A stretch of 36,649 nt of DNA from Streptococcus mitis (GCF_023109105.1 NZ_JALDTZ010000018.1:1-36649); one strand, 5' to 3'. Shown: positions 1 to 10,574, counted from the stretch's first letter. The notes: generated by a model from the letters alone, not told the origin. Program-made: numbers and translations.

Positions 1-1
1 T

Positions 2-43
2 ATAAAAATGGAGAGAACGACGATCGTCCTCTCCAGATGTTAG
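2..43 (+). CDS. C-terminal fragment of an ISL3-family transposase (partial)
   Basis: The frame starting at base 2 reads IKMERTTIVLSRC and stops at TAG (41-43). Streptococcal IS1167-type transposases end in a similar string, of the type ALNIKKERTxxVLSR. Only 13 residues are visible and no catalytic residue lies in the window. The gene points against the capsule operon. The neighbouring frame starting at base 1 is open to 123 but runs past the IS end, so it is unlikely to be the coding frame. Confidence 0.45.
   Translation: MKMERTTIVLSRC
4..34 (-). terminator. Hairpin with T-tract at the IS end, a possible terminator for the capsule operon
   Basis: On the minus strand GGAGAG pairs with CTCTCC (10-15 with 29-34). 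The inner bases ACGA/TCGT extend the stem, and TTTTTATA follows. It lies downstream of the last capsule gene remnant and would stop transcription leaving the operon. It overlaps the transposase C-terminus, as is usual for terminal hairpins of IS1167-like elements. Confidence 0.55.
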
Positions 44-147
44 CTTTTTTCAACCCACTACAGTTGACAAAGAGCCCAACTACATTAGGTAGTCAAGGAA
101 TTATCGATTATATTTCTAAATAGCAACTGGTTAGCAGTTTTAGTTGT

Positions 148-1251
148 TTAATCCAACTCATTTCTTACATACTGTAAAGCTGCTCCAATTACTTGGTGCA
201 TATCGTAATAACGATAGTGTCCTAAACGCCCACCAAAGATAACATTCCCTTGCTCATCAGCAAGTTTTTTATATGATTTATACAAATGATTATTACGATC
301 ATTATTTACTGGATAATAAGGCTCATCACCTTTTTCCCATGTTTTCGAATGTTCTTTAGTAATGATAGTCTTTTCTTGATTGCTAAACTCAAAATGTTTG
401 TGTTCAATAATGCGAGTATATGGGGTATCTGCATCTGTATAGTTGACAACTGCATTTCCTTGGTAATTCTCCATATCCAAGGTCTCGTTTTCAAAACGAA
501 GACTACGGTACTCTAGTTCACCTAATTTATAATCAAAGAATTCATCAATCATACCAGTAAAGACAATCTTAGGGAAGTCTTTCATATATTGTTCTTTATT
601 CGCAAAGAAATCAACATTTGTTTCTACATCAATGTTTTCATGATTCAACATTTTTTCAACTATTTTAGTGTAGCCACCAATTGGAATCCCTTGATAGGTA
701 TCATTAAAATAGTTGTTATCATAGGTCAAGCGTACTGGCAAACGGCGAATGATAAAGGCTGGAAGTTCCGTAGTTGGCCTGCCCCACTGTTTCTCTGTAT
801 AGTCTTTGATTAATTTTTCGTAGATATCTGTACCTACAAAAGATATAGCCTGTTCTTCCAGATTTTCTGGAGTTTTGCCATTTAAAACAACACGTTGCTC
901 ATCAATCTTAGCCTGGGATTCTGCTGGCGTTACAACTCCCCAAAGTTTATTGAAGGTATTCATATTAAAAGGAAGATTATAAATCTCACCCTTATAGTTT
1001 GCAACTTGAGAGTTTGTTTAACGGTTAAACTCTGCAAACTGATTTACATAAACCCAAATCTCCTTATCAGAAGTATGGAAGATATGAGCACCATACTGGT
1101 GAACTTGAATTCCTTCCTCTTCACGAGTATAGATATTACCCTCGATATGATTTTGTTTTTCAATGACTTTTACTTTTTTTCCTTTTAAGGCTGCTTCATG
1201 GGCAAATACTGCACCAAAAAGACCAGCACCAACAACAAGATAATCGTACAT
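148..1251 (-). pseudogene. glf: UDP-galactopyranose mutase, second copy, interrupted by one nonsense codon
   Basis: Read through, this is a full-length homologue of the intact glf at 6899-7999: 368 codons including the stop, against 366 aa. It starts MYDYLVVGAGLFGAVFAHEA with the FAD-binding GxGxxG and ends in the usual ...YYDMHQVIGAAL region. The only lesion visible is TAA at 1018-1020, codon 78, right after QFAEFNR. The next codons (TNSQVANYKG) continue in the same frame and align with INSPVANYKG of the intact copy, so this is a point nonsense mutation and not a frameshift. Enzyme activity is probably lost and the upstream glf would supply UDP-Galf. A terminal glf after rmlD is a common pneumococcal arrangement, so this may be the ancestral copy, relaxed after a second glf arrived. 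A sequencing error at this one base cannot be excluded. Confidence 0.85.
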
Positions 1252-1313
1252 CTTATGCTACTTTGGAGTTTATTATCTGCCTCTTTTATTAGACTAGAAA
1301 ATCATTCTATTAC

Positions 1314-2165
1314 TTATCTCACTTCTTGTTTATAAAATTCTTTCAAGGCATCTTGCCAAGTTGGAATGACAAATCCAGTAGCTTTAGCTTTGACCAGGCT
1401 CATTGTTGAGTTTAACGGACGTTTAGCTTTTGCTGGAAATTGACTTGAATCTACTGGCTTGATTTCCACATCTGTATCTTTCAAAATTTCAACTGCAAAA
1501 TCATACCAAGTTGTGTCTTCTGTCGCATCATTTGATAAATGATAATAACCAAATTCCTTGCAATTTTCAGCTAGGTAGGTCATGAATTCAGCCAAGGTAC
1601 GAGTCCAAGTCGGACGACCATGCTGGTCATTTACAACTGTTAAAGTCTTATGAGTTTTCGCAAGATTTTGCATGGTAAAAACAAAGTTTTTACCATAATT
1701 TCCAAATACCCAGGCAGTACGGATAATATAGAAATTAGACACATGCTTCTCAACTAACTCTTCTCCCATACGCTTAGTGCGTCCGTATTCTGTCTGTGGA
1801 TCTGGTCGGTCATCTACTTCCCACTCTTGTCCCACTGGTTTCTTACCGTCAAAGACATAGTCTGTAGAAATATAAACTAGAGTTGCACCATGCTTTTCAG
1901 ATGCTTTTGCGACATTTTCTGTCCCTGTAACATTGATAGCAAAGTCCAATTCTTTCCCTTCATCCTCTGCTGCATCAACAGCGGTGTAGGCTGCACAGTG
2001 GTATACTAAAGTCGGTTTCACTTCTTCAAAAACTTTCTCAACCATTTCTGCATCTGTAATATCCATCTCAGCTACATCTACGGCTACATATTCTTCATTA
2101 CGCTCATCCAATAAATAACGAAGTTCCGTTCCTAATTGGCCATTTGCTCCTGTAAGTAAAATCAT
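1314..2165 (-). CDS. rmlD: dTDP-4-dehydrorhamnose reductase
   Basis: This enzyme catalyses the last step of dTDP-L-rhamnose synthesis, the NADPH-dependent reduction of dTDP-4-keto-L-rhamnose. The protein is 283 aa, the usual length. It has the N-terminal Rossmann motif LLTGANGQLGTEL, a YISTDYVFDG segment and the YxxxK catalytic pair in TEYGRTKRMGE. I chose the ATG at 2165 because MILLTGANG is the conserved start and AAAGG lies about seven bases upstream. An upstream extension to 2198 would add 11 non-conserved residues. It is the last of the rmlACBD set and the last intact gene of the capsule operon. These genes feed WchF and any other rhamnosyltransferase in the locus. Confidence 0.96.
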   Translation of the reverse strand: MILLTGANGQLGTELRYLLDERNEEYVAVDVAEMDITDAEMVEKVFEEVKPTLVYHCAAYTAVDAAEDEGKELDFAINVTGTENVAKASEKHGATLVYISTDYVFDGKKPVGQEWEVDDRPDPQTEYGRTKRMGEELVEKHVSNFYIIRTAWVFGNYGKNFVFTMQNLAKTHKTLTVVNDQHGRPTWTRTLAEFMTYLAENCKEFGYYHLSNDATEDTTWYDFAVEILKDTDVEIKPVDSSQFPAKAKRPLNSTMSLVKAKATGFVIPTWQDALKEFYKQEVR

Positions 2166-2230
2166 CTCTATACCTTTCAAATTTGTAACTCTTCCCAATA
2201 TAGCAATAAAAAGCAGCGATTTCCTGCTTC

Positions 2231-3292
<1,062 letters not shown>

Positions 3293-3886
3293 TTACAAAT
3301 CTTCTTTTTTCAAAGGTTTTACATCCTTGAGTAGTGGATGATTTTTATCTGCTTCTGAAACCTCTGCTTCTGCAAGATTTTCCCATTCAATACCAAGGCT
3401 TGGATCAGCGTAGTTTACAAAGGCATACTTGGGTTTGAGTTCAAGAGCCCAGTAATCATTGACCAGATAACTATAAGAAACTGTATCTGATAGGACTTGG
3501 AAACCATTAGCCACGCCTCGAGGGACAAAGATTCCTTTGCTTGCATCAATTACTGTCTGGTAGGTATTTCCGAAGGTTTCGCCCTCACGTAAATCAACCC
3601 AAGAACCCAGAACTTTCCCACCATCTGCCACAGAGATGTACTTATCCCAAGGCTCTGCGTGGAGACCACGGAGAACATTTTTGCGCGAGAAGGATACATT
3701 GTTTTGCAATTTTCCTTCTGCAAAGAAAGACTCTGGAAATCCAAGTGGAAGCATTTTTTCCTTTTGGAAATTTTCTTTAAACCAACCACGATTATCACCA
3801 TGAACGGGGATATCGAATTCCAACATACCTGGAATAGCTTCAACTTTGCGTGCTGCAAGCGTCTTACCGAAAAAATTATCTGTCAT
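3293..3886 (-). CDS. rmlC: dTDP-4-dehydrorhamnose 3,5-epimerase
   Basis: A cupin epimerase of 197 aa, step three of dTDP-L-rhamnose synthesis. The RGLHAEPWDKYISV segment is the active-site region in the streptococcal form of the enzyme, which differs from the RGLHYQ seen in enterobacterial RmlC. GIFVPRGVANGFQVLSD is the conserved second cupin motif. The gene begins immediately after rmlA stops (3886/3887), consistent with tight coupling. Confidence 0.96.
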   Translation of the reverse strand: MTDNFFGKTLAARKVEAIPGMLEFDIPVHGDNRGWFKENFQKEKMLPLGFPESFFAEGKLQNNVSFSRKNVLRGLHAEPWDKYISVADGGKVLGSWVDLREGETFGNTYQTVIDASKGIFVPRGVANGFQVLSDTVSYSYLVNDYWALELKPKYAFVNYADPSLGIEWENLAEAEVSEADKNHPLLKDVKPLKKEDL

Positions 3887-4756
3887 CTATGCTTCTCCAA
3901 TCAAACGGAGCAGATACTGTCCGTATTCATTTTTCTTAAGTGGTTGGGCTAAGGCCAATACATCTTCGCGACTGATATAGCCCATGCGATAGGCAATTTC
4001 TTCCAAGTTTGCCACCTGAACATTTTGCATCCGTTGGACTGTTTCGATGTACTGTGAAGCCTCTAGCAAACTTTCATGAGTGCCCGTATCCAACCAAGCA
4101 AAACCACGTCCCATAACCTCAACCGATAAATCTCCGCAATCTAGGTAAGCCTTGTTTACATCTGTAATTTCCAATTCACCACGAGGGCTTGGTTTAATAT
4201 TTTTGGAAATTTCTACAACATCATTATCATAGAAATAAAGGCCGGTCACCGCATAATTGGAACGAGGTTGTTCTGGTTTTTCCTCAATAGAAACAGCATT
4301 CATCTCCTCATCAAATTCCACAACACCAAATCTTTCAGGATCCTTAACTTGATATCCAAAAACAGTTGCACCTTTCTCCTTATTAGCAGCCTTCTGAAGC
4401 ATTTTAGATAGACCAGGACCATAGTAAATATTATCTCCTAGAATTAGGGCGACACTGTCATTTCCAATAAATTTTTCACCGATAATGAAGGCCTGAGCCA
4501 ATCCATCTGGACTAGGTTGTTCCGCATAAAAAAGATTAATTCCCAACTCCGAACCATCTTGAAGCAGTTCTTTAAAACGAGGTAAATCATGAGGAGTCGA
4601 GATAATTAAAATATCTTTGATACCCGCTAACATGAGTGTCGATAGAGGATAATAAATCATGGGTTTATCATAAACCGGCATCAGTTGTTTGGATATAGCA
4701 CGAGTCAAAGGATACAAGCGAGTTCCTGAACCTCCTGCAAGGATAATACCTTTCAT
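3887..4756 (-). CDS. rmlA: Glucose-1-phosphate thymidylyltransferase
   Basis: A 289-aa nucleotidyltransferase that makes dTDP-glucose from glucose-1-phosphate and dTTP, the first step toward dTDP-L-rhamnose. The signature [18 protein letters not shown] opens the protein, followed by [17 protein letters not shown], with the metal-binding [10 protein letters not shown] in the middle. Length and C-terminus ([11 protein letters not shown]) are normal for RmlA. It opens the rml module. The 87-base AT-rich gap before it marks the junction between the serotype-specific genes and the conserved rml block. Confidence 0.97.
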   Translation of the reverse strand: MKGIILAGGSGTRLYPLTRAISKQLMPVYDKPMIYYPLSTLMLAGIKDILIISTPHDLPRFKELLQDGSELGINLFYAEQPSPDGLAQAFIIGEKFIGNDSVALILGDNIYYGPGLSKMLQKAANKEKGATVFGYQVKDPERFGVVEFDEEMNAVSIEEKPEQPRSNYAVTGLYFYDNDVVEISKNIKPSPRGELEITDVNKAYLDCGDLSVEVMGRGFAWLDTGTHESLLEASQYIETVQRMQNVQVANLEEIAYRMGYISREDVLALAQPLKKNEYGQYLLRLIGEA

Positions 4757-4843
4757 AATCGAACTACCTTTCTATATTAAATTAGAATTTTTGTAATTAG
4801 TAATCAGAGACAAGTGATATATTATTTAGTGAATTTAAACTAA

Positions 4844-5899
4844 TTATTTAGTTAATGTATCTAAAGCTGTTTTCAAATAATATCCCGATCTTATATTATT
4901 TCCTACCTTTTGTGCATTTTCTACTAACTCTTGATATTCTTCTTCCGAAATATTATTGATTTTTTCTTTTATATCAAACAAAGAATCAACTGTAATACCA
5001 CAATTATTCTTTAAGACAAAATGTGACAAAGCGGATTCCTTCCAAACAATAATGGGAAACCCCGAAGCCAAATAAAGTGACGATTTATGAGAATTGTTAT
5101 AGCGTAGATATTCTCCAAAAAATCCACTACAAGTTTTAGAACTATCACCGTCCCAAACTAAACCAAAGCTTCCTTCTAATGCTGACGGTAGTTCATCTGG
5201 AAAAAATGAACCAAAATAGGTTTCATTTGATAGCTTTCTAGCCTCATCAAAACCAACACCATAGAGGTTATATGCCGGACTTGCAGGCAACTCATATAAG
5301 TAGCCAGCTTTTTCCTTGGCCAAATTACCAGCTACAATGATTGGCTGGTCTTTTGTCAGTCCACTTTTTTCTTGGAAATTTGGAATCAAATAATCAAAAA
5401 TTCCAAGGCTGACAATCCTATCTTCCGCCACTCCTTTATCCACCAAAACTGACTTCATAATAGGATTATGGGCAATAATGCCAGTTACACTATGAAATGT
5501 ATCACTTTCCGTTAATTTCATCCGCAACTTCATTCTAAAGGGTAGAGTCTTGTCATTTACAAAACGCAAGGTCTCTAAATCATGAATCAGCAGATAGATG
5601 TTAACACCTCTATTTTTAAGAGATTTTAGTAGACTATTGATGAACAAAGAATGATGTAACAAGGGAAATTGTATCACAATATCATCATTTTTCTTTAAGC
5701 GTTTAAAGGCTCTCAAAAGTGCTCTATATTTGTGAAGCTGAGCATTAAGAACATTCATTTTATACCAGTCATCAACTATAACTTTTAAGGGGGCATAATC
5801 TAGGTCATTTAAAATCACTTCAACGTCATTACGCGCCTTATTACCAGCATTTTTAACATTATTATCGTCTAAAAATTCTTCTTTTAAATAGTATTTCAT
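4844..5899 (-). CDS. Gtf3-like glycosyltransferase, probably a galactofuranosyltransferase
   Basis: A 351-aa soluble protein of the Gtf3 / nucleotide-sugar-synthetase-like family, often annotated beta-1,6-galactofuranosyltransferase. The N-terminus (MKYYLKEEFLDDNNVKNAGN) and the segments DIVIQFPLLHHS and IHDLETLR are typical. The C-terminal half holds GLVWDGDSSKTCSGFFGEYL followed by NNSHKSSLYLASGFPIIVW, the nucleotide-sugar-binding part. It lies 10 bases after the Stealth gene and one gene from the intact glf, which makes UDP-Galf. This context supports Galf as donor, but acceptor and linkage are not readable from sequence. The alternative is a glucosyl- or galactopyranosyltransferase of the same fold. 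Confidence 0.75.
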   Translation of the reverse strand: MKYYLKEEFLDDNNVKNAGNKARNDVEVILNDLDYAPLKVIVDDWYKMNVLNAQLHKYRALLRAFKRLKKNDDIVIQFPLLHHSLFINSLLKSLKNRGVNIYLLIHDLETLRFVNDKTLPFRMKLRMKLTESDTFHSVTGIIAHNPIMKSVLVDKGVAEDRIVSLGIFDYLIPNFQEKSGLTKDQPIIVAGNLAKEKAGYLYELPASPAYNLYGVGFDEARKLSNETYFGSFFPDELPSALEGSFGLVWDGDSSKTCSGFFGEYLRYNNSHKSSLYLASGFPIIVWKESALSHFVLKNNCGITVDSLFDIKEKINNISEEEYQELVENAQKVGNNIRSGYYLKTALDTLTK

Positions 5900-5909
5900 A
5901 TTTTACCTT

Positions 5910-6902
5910 TCATTTTTCAAAAGCAGACTTTTCTGGATAGCGTTCCTTCAAAATTTTTTTAAACCGAATGATATTCTCCTCATTAAAGTCAACATCGTCA
6001 TTCACACAAAGCATTTTTTTATGTTTATCTTTGAAGATACTCTCTAATCGATCCATTTGATTTAGGTCTATCGACTCTCCAAAATTCTTTGACATCGGAT
6101 AAAACTGATTACTTTCAATTTGCCAATGCTGACAGATGTATTGATTAATATCTACCCCATAATCTCTCAATTTATTTCGTGACGTTTTATCTAACGTTTT
6201 TCCTTCAATTTCCCATAGATGTGCCAAGGTGCTCTTTTTCATCGGAACAGGTAAATGCTGGTTCACATAGCCTGTTGGCCCCCATGGCAAGAGTAACAAG
6301 TTTTTCAAAACCAAGGACCCATAACGGTAATTAAAGAATTTCCAAGGCGAAGATTTTAAGGCTTTTTTATTAGGGAAATGGCGATAAATCAATTCAACGT
6401 TATTATGATAAGTGTTTGTAAACGACGACCATGGAACTAAAGCATCATAAACTGCTAAAAGCTTCGGTTGATTATTTTTAAAGAAATCTGCAGGTTTTAC
6501 ATCTTTTATCAAATACATGTCATCGTTAAAATAAATAAAATTCTCCGACAATCCTTCAATGCGATGGAGATTCAGTTCAATGGTCGCTGAATTATAGGTA
6601 GGTAGATACTCTTCAGGGATAAACTCCTTATGAGCAACTAACTTGAGTTTTGGATGTTCCAAATTCAACCATTCCGGCTTTTGTCCATTGGTGACTATGT
6701 AAACATTATTTACCCAAGGGGCATGCTTTTCAATCATTCGAAACCAATAATTAAAAATGCCGTAATCACGATAGCGTTGCTCTCCGTCTATTTCTTGGTC
6801 TATTTCTGCTATTTGAGCTGTCACAGCTTGTTTCTCACGGATAAACTCAGGATCACTTCCATCTACCCAGAGAACAACGATATCAATTTTTTCATGTGTC
6901 AT
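5910..6902 (-). CDS. Stealth-family hexose-1-phosphate transferase
   Basis: A 330-aa Stealth protein. CR1 is seen as DIVVLWVDGSDPEF (about 7-20), CR2 runs from RYRDYGIFNYWFRMIEKHAP through NFIYFNDDMYLI (about 43-132), CR3 is around HNNVELIYRHFP (166-177), and the short CR4 is CVNDD (299-303). Family members transfer a sugar-1-phosphate from a UDP-sugar to a glycan hydroxyl and so create a phosphodiester. The counterpart in oral streptococci (WefC) forms the hexose-phosphate link of coaggregation receptor polysaccharides. The stop overlaps nothing downstream, while the start overlaps the glf stop by four bases, so the two are translationally coupled. The transferred sugar is unknown. Confidence 0.85.
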   Translation of the reverse strand: MTHEKIDIVVLWVDGSDPEFIREKQAVTAQIAEIDQEIDGEQRYRDYGIFNYWFRMIEKHAPWVNNVYIVTNGQKPEWLNLEHPKLKLVAHKEFIPEEYLPTYNSATIELNLHRIEGLSENFIYFNDDMYLIKDVKPADFFKNNQPKLLAVYDALVPWSSFTNTYHNNVELIYRHFPNKKALKSSPWKFFNYRYGSLVLKNLLLLPWGPTGYVNQHLPVPMKKSTLAHLWEIEGKTLDKTSRNKLRDYGVDINQYICQHWQIESNQFYPMSKNFGESIDLNQMDRLESIFKDKHKKMLCVNDDVDFNEENIIRFKKILKERYPEKSAFEK

Positions 6903-7999
6903 TTTAAAAGTTCTTCCTCTACAACATTTAGAGCACGTTCAATGACCACATGCATGTCGTAGTATTTATAGTCGGCCAAACGTCCACAGAAAATTACCTT
7001 ATCATTCTGTGCTGCTTCTTCTTGATATTTAGCAAACATGGCATTGTTTCTCTCATCATTGATTGGATAATAAGGTTCATCTCCACGTTTCCAATCAGCT
7101 GGGTATTCTCGAGTAATAACCGTTTTATCTTGTGTACCGTACTCAAAATGTTTATGCTCAATAATGCGAGTATAAGGAATTTCTCGCTCTGTATAGTTAA
7201 CCACAGCATTTCCTTGATAATTTTCTTCATCCAGAACTTCATGCTCAAAACGAAGACTACGGTATTCTAACTCACCATGTTTATAGTCAAAGTATTGGTC
7301 AATCATCCCTGTAAAGACAACTTTTTCAGCAGAAGATTCTAATTCCTGACGATTGGCAAAAAAATCAACGCCAAGTTCTACTTCCACATCCTTCAGCATA
7401 TTTTCGATAATGACATTATAGCCACCAATTGGAATACCTTGGTAACGGTCATTAAAGTAGTTATTATCAAAAGTCAAACGAACTGGGAGACGTTTAATGA
7501 TAAACGGTGGAAGGTCAGTCGCAGAACGTCCCCATTGCTTTTCAGTATATCCTTTAATCAACTTTTCATAAATATCTGGACCGATCAACTTGATAGCCTG
7601 TTCTTCCAAGTTTTTAGGTTCAACGTCCTTCATATGAGCCGTTTGCTCAGCAATCTTATCTTTAACTTCTTGAGGAGTTTTTGTCCCCCACATAGCATAG
7701 AAAGTATTCATATTGAAAGGTAGATTATAAAGGCTACCCTTGTAATTAGCTACAGGCGAATTAATGTAGTTGTTAAATTCAGCAAATTGATTAACATAAT
7801 CCCAAACTTTCTTATTAGAAGTATGGAAGATATGTGCACCATATTTATGAACATTAACACCTTCTACATTCTCACAGTAGATATTTCCACCAATGTGGTC
7901 ACGTTTATCAATAACTTTTACTTTTTTTCCACACTTGGTTGCTTCATAAGCAAAAATTGCTCCAGACAAACCAGCACCAACGATTAGATAATCGTACAT
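6899..7999 (-). CDS. glf: UDP-galactopyranose mutase
   Basis: An FAD-dependent mutase of 366 aa that interconverts UDP-Galp and UDP-Galf, the donor for galactofuranose. The N-terminal dinucleotide motif VGAGLSGAIFA and the IDKRDHIGGNIY segment are clear. GYTEKQWGR, FTGMIDQYFDY, GNAVVNYTE and the C-terminal FCGRLADYKYYDMH are family hallmarks with flavin- and substrate-contact residues. It is full length, unlike the copy at 148-1251. It overlaps the Stealth gene by four bases and follows wzx by 11 bases. Confidence 0.97.
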   Translation of the reverse strand: MYDYLIVGAGLSGAIFAYEATKCGKKVKVIDKRDHIGGNIYCENVEGVNVHKYGAHIFHTSNKKVWDYVNQFAEFNNYINSPVANYKGSLYNLPFNMNTFYAMWGTKTPQEVKDKIAEQTAHMKDVEPKNLEEQAIKLIGPDIYEKLIKGYTEKQWGRSATDLPPFIIKRLPVRLTFDNNYFNDRYQGIPIGGYNVIIENMLKDVEVELGVDFFANRQELESSAEKVVFTGMIDQYFDYKHGELEYRSLRFEHEVLDEENYQGNAVVNYTEREIPYTRIIEHKHFEYGTQDKTVITREYPADWKRGDEPYYPINDERNNAMFAKYQEEAAQNDKVIFCGRLADYKYYDMHVVIERALNVVEEELLK

Positions 8000-8010
8000 A
8001 ATACACTCCT

Positions 8011-9426
8011 TTATTTTTTTAATAGTTGTTGTTTTAACTCATTTGGATTTATTACCTTCAAGATTAAAATCAAGCTGGCATAAATAATTGCTCCCAGAAC
8101 AGCATATAGTCCCACATTAATCATCGGTGATACATTTAGGAATTGTTTTATAAATAACAAGATAACATACATTAATCCCGATGAAATTATAATTCTAATC
8201 AATGAACCTAGAATAGGTACCTCTCTCAAATAAGAGCGAGTATAGAATAACTGTATCAACCATACTAGCACCTCTGTTAAGACAGACACAATTGCAGCAC
8301 CTATATAGCCTAACTTTGGAAGCAAAAGAAGATTTAAGCCCACACTAACAATAGCAGGGATTGTTGTTGACAGCATAAATTCTTTATTTTTATTATGAGG
8401 TATCAGAATTTGAATTCCCATAATATTGGTCCAACCAATAAAGAACATTCTAAAAATCATAATTGCTATCGCATAACGTGCCTCTTGAAAATCTTGCCCC
8501 AGGAAAAAGGTAACAAAATCATCATTTATAATTAACATACCTGCCATAATTGGAAAAATAACCAAATTATAAATTAGAAATGACATCTCATGCATTTTGT
8601 TAACTGCTTTATGATCCCCTGAAGATAAAAGATTTGAAACTCGTGGCAACATGACACTACCTAACGAAGTCACTATAGTCAATAGGATATTGATCAATTT
8701 TAATGATTGATCATAAATCCCAACATCTCTTGTTGAGGCAAGAACTCCAAGCATAGTGCTATCTAATGTCACATAAAGTGAAATTGCAATCTGAGGCAAA
8801 AACAATAAGATGACTGGTTTCAAATGCTGTTTAGCATGCATCAAATCTAAGTTTGGTTTCCCAATAAACTCTTTTGCTGGTATCCACATAATTAATTGTC
8901 CCAACAAATCAAAAGCAGTCAGTAAAAAAACATATAAATATAGATCGTTTGCTGATCTTATGAATAGAAAAATAGAAATAACACCAGCTAATTTCACCGT
9001 AATGTTTCTGACTGTAATTTTTCGAAAGTCCTCTAAACCTTGAAATAACCAAGAAATATCTAAACCTTTAGAAATCAAACTAAAACCTAGAATATAAGCC
9101 ACAGGATTTTTCATAGCTGGCAAAGTCAGGCATAGTAAAACATACAGTGCAAAAGAAAAAATAGCTGATCCTAACTGTAAAGTATAAATCCCCCAAAAAT
9201 TCTTACGAATTATTATTCGATTACCAGAGATCTCCTTTGTCCCATAGTTGGCTATTCCTAAAGTAGCTAACAAAATAAAATAGGTAACAATGGAGTTAAA
9301 ATAACTATAAGTTCCTATATCATTTGAAGAAAACACCCTCGTAACATATGGAGTTGTAATAATCGGTAATATTATGAGTAGTAACTGATAAGAAAGATTA
9401 TATGCATAATTTTTTATTACTTTCAT
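8011..9426 (-). CDS. wzx: Wzx-type polysaccharide repeat-unit flippase
   Basis: A 471-aa membrane protein of the MOP/PST superfamily that moves undecaprenyl-linked repeat units across the membrane. The N-terminus (YNLSYQLLLIILPIITTPYVTRVFS) is the classic first helix and loop of Wzx. Alternating hydrophobic segments suggest about 12-14 transmembrane helices. It overlaps the preceding wzy by four bases (9423-9426). Its sequence is strongly AT-rich, like the rest of the serotype-specific block. Confidence 0.92.
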   Translation of the reverse strand: MKVIKNYAYNLSYQLLLIILPIITTPYVTRVFSSNDIGTYSYFNSIVTYFILLATLGIANYGTKEISGNRIIIRKNFWGIYTLQLGSAIFSFALYVLLCLTLPAMKNPVAYILGFSLISKGLDISWLFQGLEDFRKITVRNITVKLAGVISIFLFIRSANDLYLYVFLLTAFDLLGQLIMWIPAKEFIGKPNLDLMHAKQHLKPVILLFLPQIAISLYVTLDSTMLGVLASTRDVGIYDQSLKLINILLTIVTSLGSVMLPRVSNLLSSGDHKAVNKMHEMSFLIYNLVIFPIMAGMLIINDDFVTFFLGQDFQEARYAIAIMIFRMFFIGWTNIMGIQILIPHNKNKEFMLSTTIPAIVSVGLNLLLLPKLGYIGAAIVSVLTEVLVWLIQLFYTRSYLREVPILGSLIRIIISSGLMYVILLFIKQFLNVSPMINVGLYAVLGAIIYASLILILKVINPNELKQQLLKK

Positions 9427-10574
9427 AGTTTTACTTCTCTTTTTTCCTTGCTCTGGGTATCATACAAATTAGCAAAAATGGTAAACATAAAAATATTGTA
9501 TCCTGGTCTTATCCAAAAAGCTTCAATCATACAGTTAATTGTAATAAGAGATAACAAGGCCAGAAATAAAAACTTTTTTTGTTTATGAACTCTTTTTGAA
9601 GCAAACACATAAATCAATACTAGCAATACAACAGGAATTAATCCATAATAAAATAACATTTGGATATAAGATGAATCAACATAGTTATAACTATGAACCG
9701 ACTCAGTGGTTCCACCGTAGCCAATAAACTTTACTCCACTTTTACCAAATAAAGGCAAACCATATGTATCCAGTGCATTTTTACCTAAAAACAATCTCAT
9801 ACTAAACAGATTATTTAAATTCACATAGAAAGAAGAAGACCATGTAAAAAAGTAGGAAACATAAAACATAAAAGCAGAAAAAACAAGAGCAAAATATGGC
9901 ATTATACTGTATACTTTCAATTCTCTTTCTTTAGTATAATACATAATTATGAAAATCAAGGTTGCAGCAAGAACAGATAATGAATTTAGTCGGGCATCAC
10001 AAAATTTTAGTAAAAAGAATGCTAATGATAATCCCACAATCGTTCTGAAGAATATGTGTTTTTCTCTAAGCAAGTAACCCCAAGCAATATATAGGTAAAA
10101 ACAGTGTGAAGCAAAATCAGTTGGATAGATGAATCCAAATGAATTTCTAACTACTAAACTAGATGAGCGGATTTGAGCAAATTGTAAATTAGGTACTACT
10201 CCTAAAATTGAAAGTAGAAAGATTAACAAAACAATTATACCTGATATACCCACATATGTTTTCAAAACCACATCAACATCTACTTGATACAATAGTATAA
10301 TCAACAATGAATACAAAAGAAAATTGGTACCACCTGTATGTAAAAACACTATAATACTTGTCAATATCAATAAAATACTCGATATAATATAAAATGCACT
10401 AAATTTTTTTATAAATAAAAATCTAAAAATCAATAATAAAACTACACATATTAATAAAATCACAGGAATATTAGGTAGTGTCCTATTCAACATTGTAGTC
10501 ATAATAGTATCATATCCGGTAATTATAGTTAATACAATAATAACCAAAAGGTTCTCAAATTTAATTTTTAACAT
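9423..10574 (-). CDS. wzy: Wzy-type oligosaccharide repeat-unit polymerase
   Basis: A very hydrophobic protein of 383 aa with around ten predicted membrane helices and a long hydrophilic loop (about residues 225-305, containing TWSSSFYVNLNNLFSMRLFL and YGGTTESVHSYNY), as expected for Wzy. Wzy proteins share little sequence, so the call rests on topology, position beside wzx, and the absence of any other polymerase. I chose the ATG at 10574, which has AAGGAT upstream. A longer reading begins at a TTG (10607) with no good ribosome site and overlaps the preceding gene's end. It would join repeat units on the outer face of the membrane. Confidence 0.8.
   Translation of the reverse strand: MLKIKFENLLVIIVLTIITGYDTIMTTMLNRTLPNIPVILLICVVLLLIFRFLFIKKFSAFYIISSILLILTSIIVFLHTGGTNFLLYSLLIILLYQVDVDVVLKTYVGISGIIVLLIFLLSILGVVPNLQFAQIRSSSLVVRNSFGFIYPTDFASHCFYLYIAWGYLLREKHIFFRTIVGLSLAFFLLKFCDARLNSLSVLAATLIFIIMYYTKERELKVYSIMPYFALVFSAFMFYVSYFFTWSSSFYVNLNNLFSMRLFLGKNALDTYGLPLFGKSGVKFIGYGGTTESVHSYNYVDSSYIQMLFYYGLIPVVLLVLIYVFASKRVHKQKKFLFLALLSLITINCMIEAFWIRPGYNIFMFTIFANLYDTQSKEKREVKL

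Larger units (their letters stand above)
1..76 (+). mobile_element. Right end of an ISL3-family (IS1167-like) insertion sequence, truncated by the window edge
   Basis: Positions 61-76, read on the minus strand, give GGCTCTTTGTCAACTG. This has the form of an ISL3-family terminal inverted repeat, which begins GG-C/T-TCTTTGTCAA. Just inside it is a reading frame ending at 43 that looks like the C-terminus of an IS1167-type transposase, and a hairpin lies at 10-34. ISL3 elements often end in this order: transposase stop, hairpin, inverted repeat. The outer IS boundary is therefore placed at about 76. The rest of the element lies outside the window, so I cannot say whether it is intact or has a target duplication. 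IS1167 copies are common at the edges of pneumococcal capsule loci. The assignment rests on recalled family features, not on a search. Confidence 0.55.

Noticed and set aside
1..123. A plus-strand frame open from base 1 to TAG at 121-123
   Set aside because: It runs beyond the presumed IS end into flanking DNA. The neighbouring frame ending at 43 resembles a transposase C-terminus better, and 40 open codons can occur by chance.
148..1251. Two separate short genes in place of one interrupted glf
   Set aside because: The two parts lie in the same frame and are joined by conserved glf sequence across a single TAA, so they are one pseudogene.
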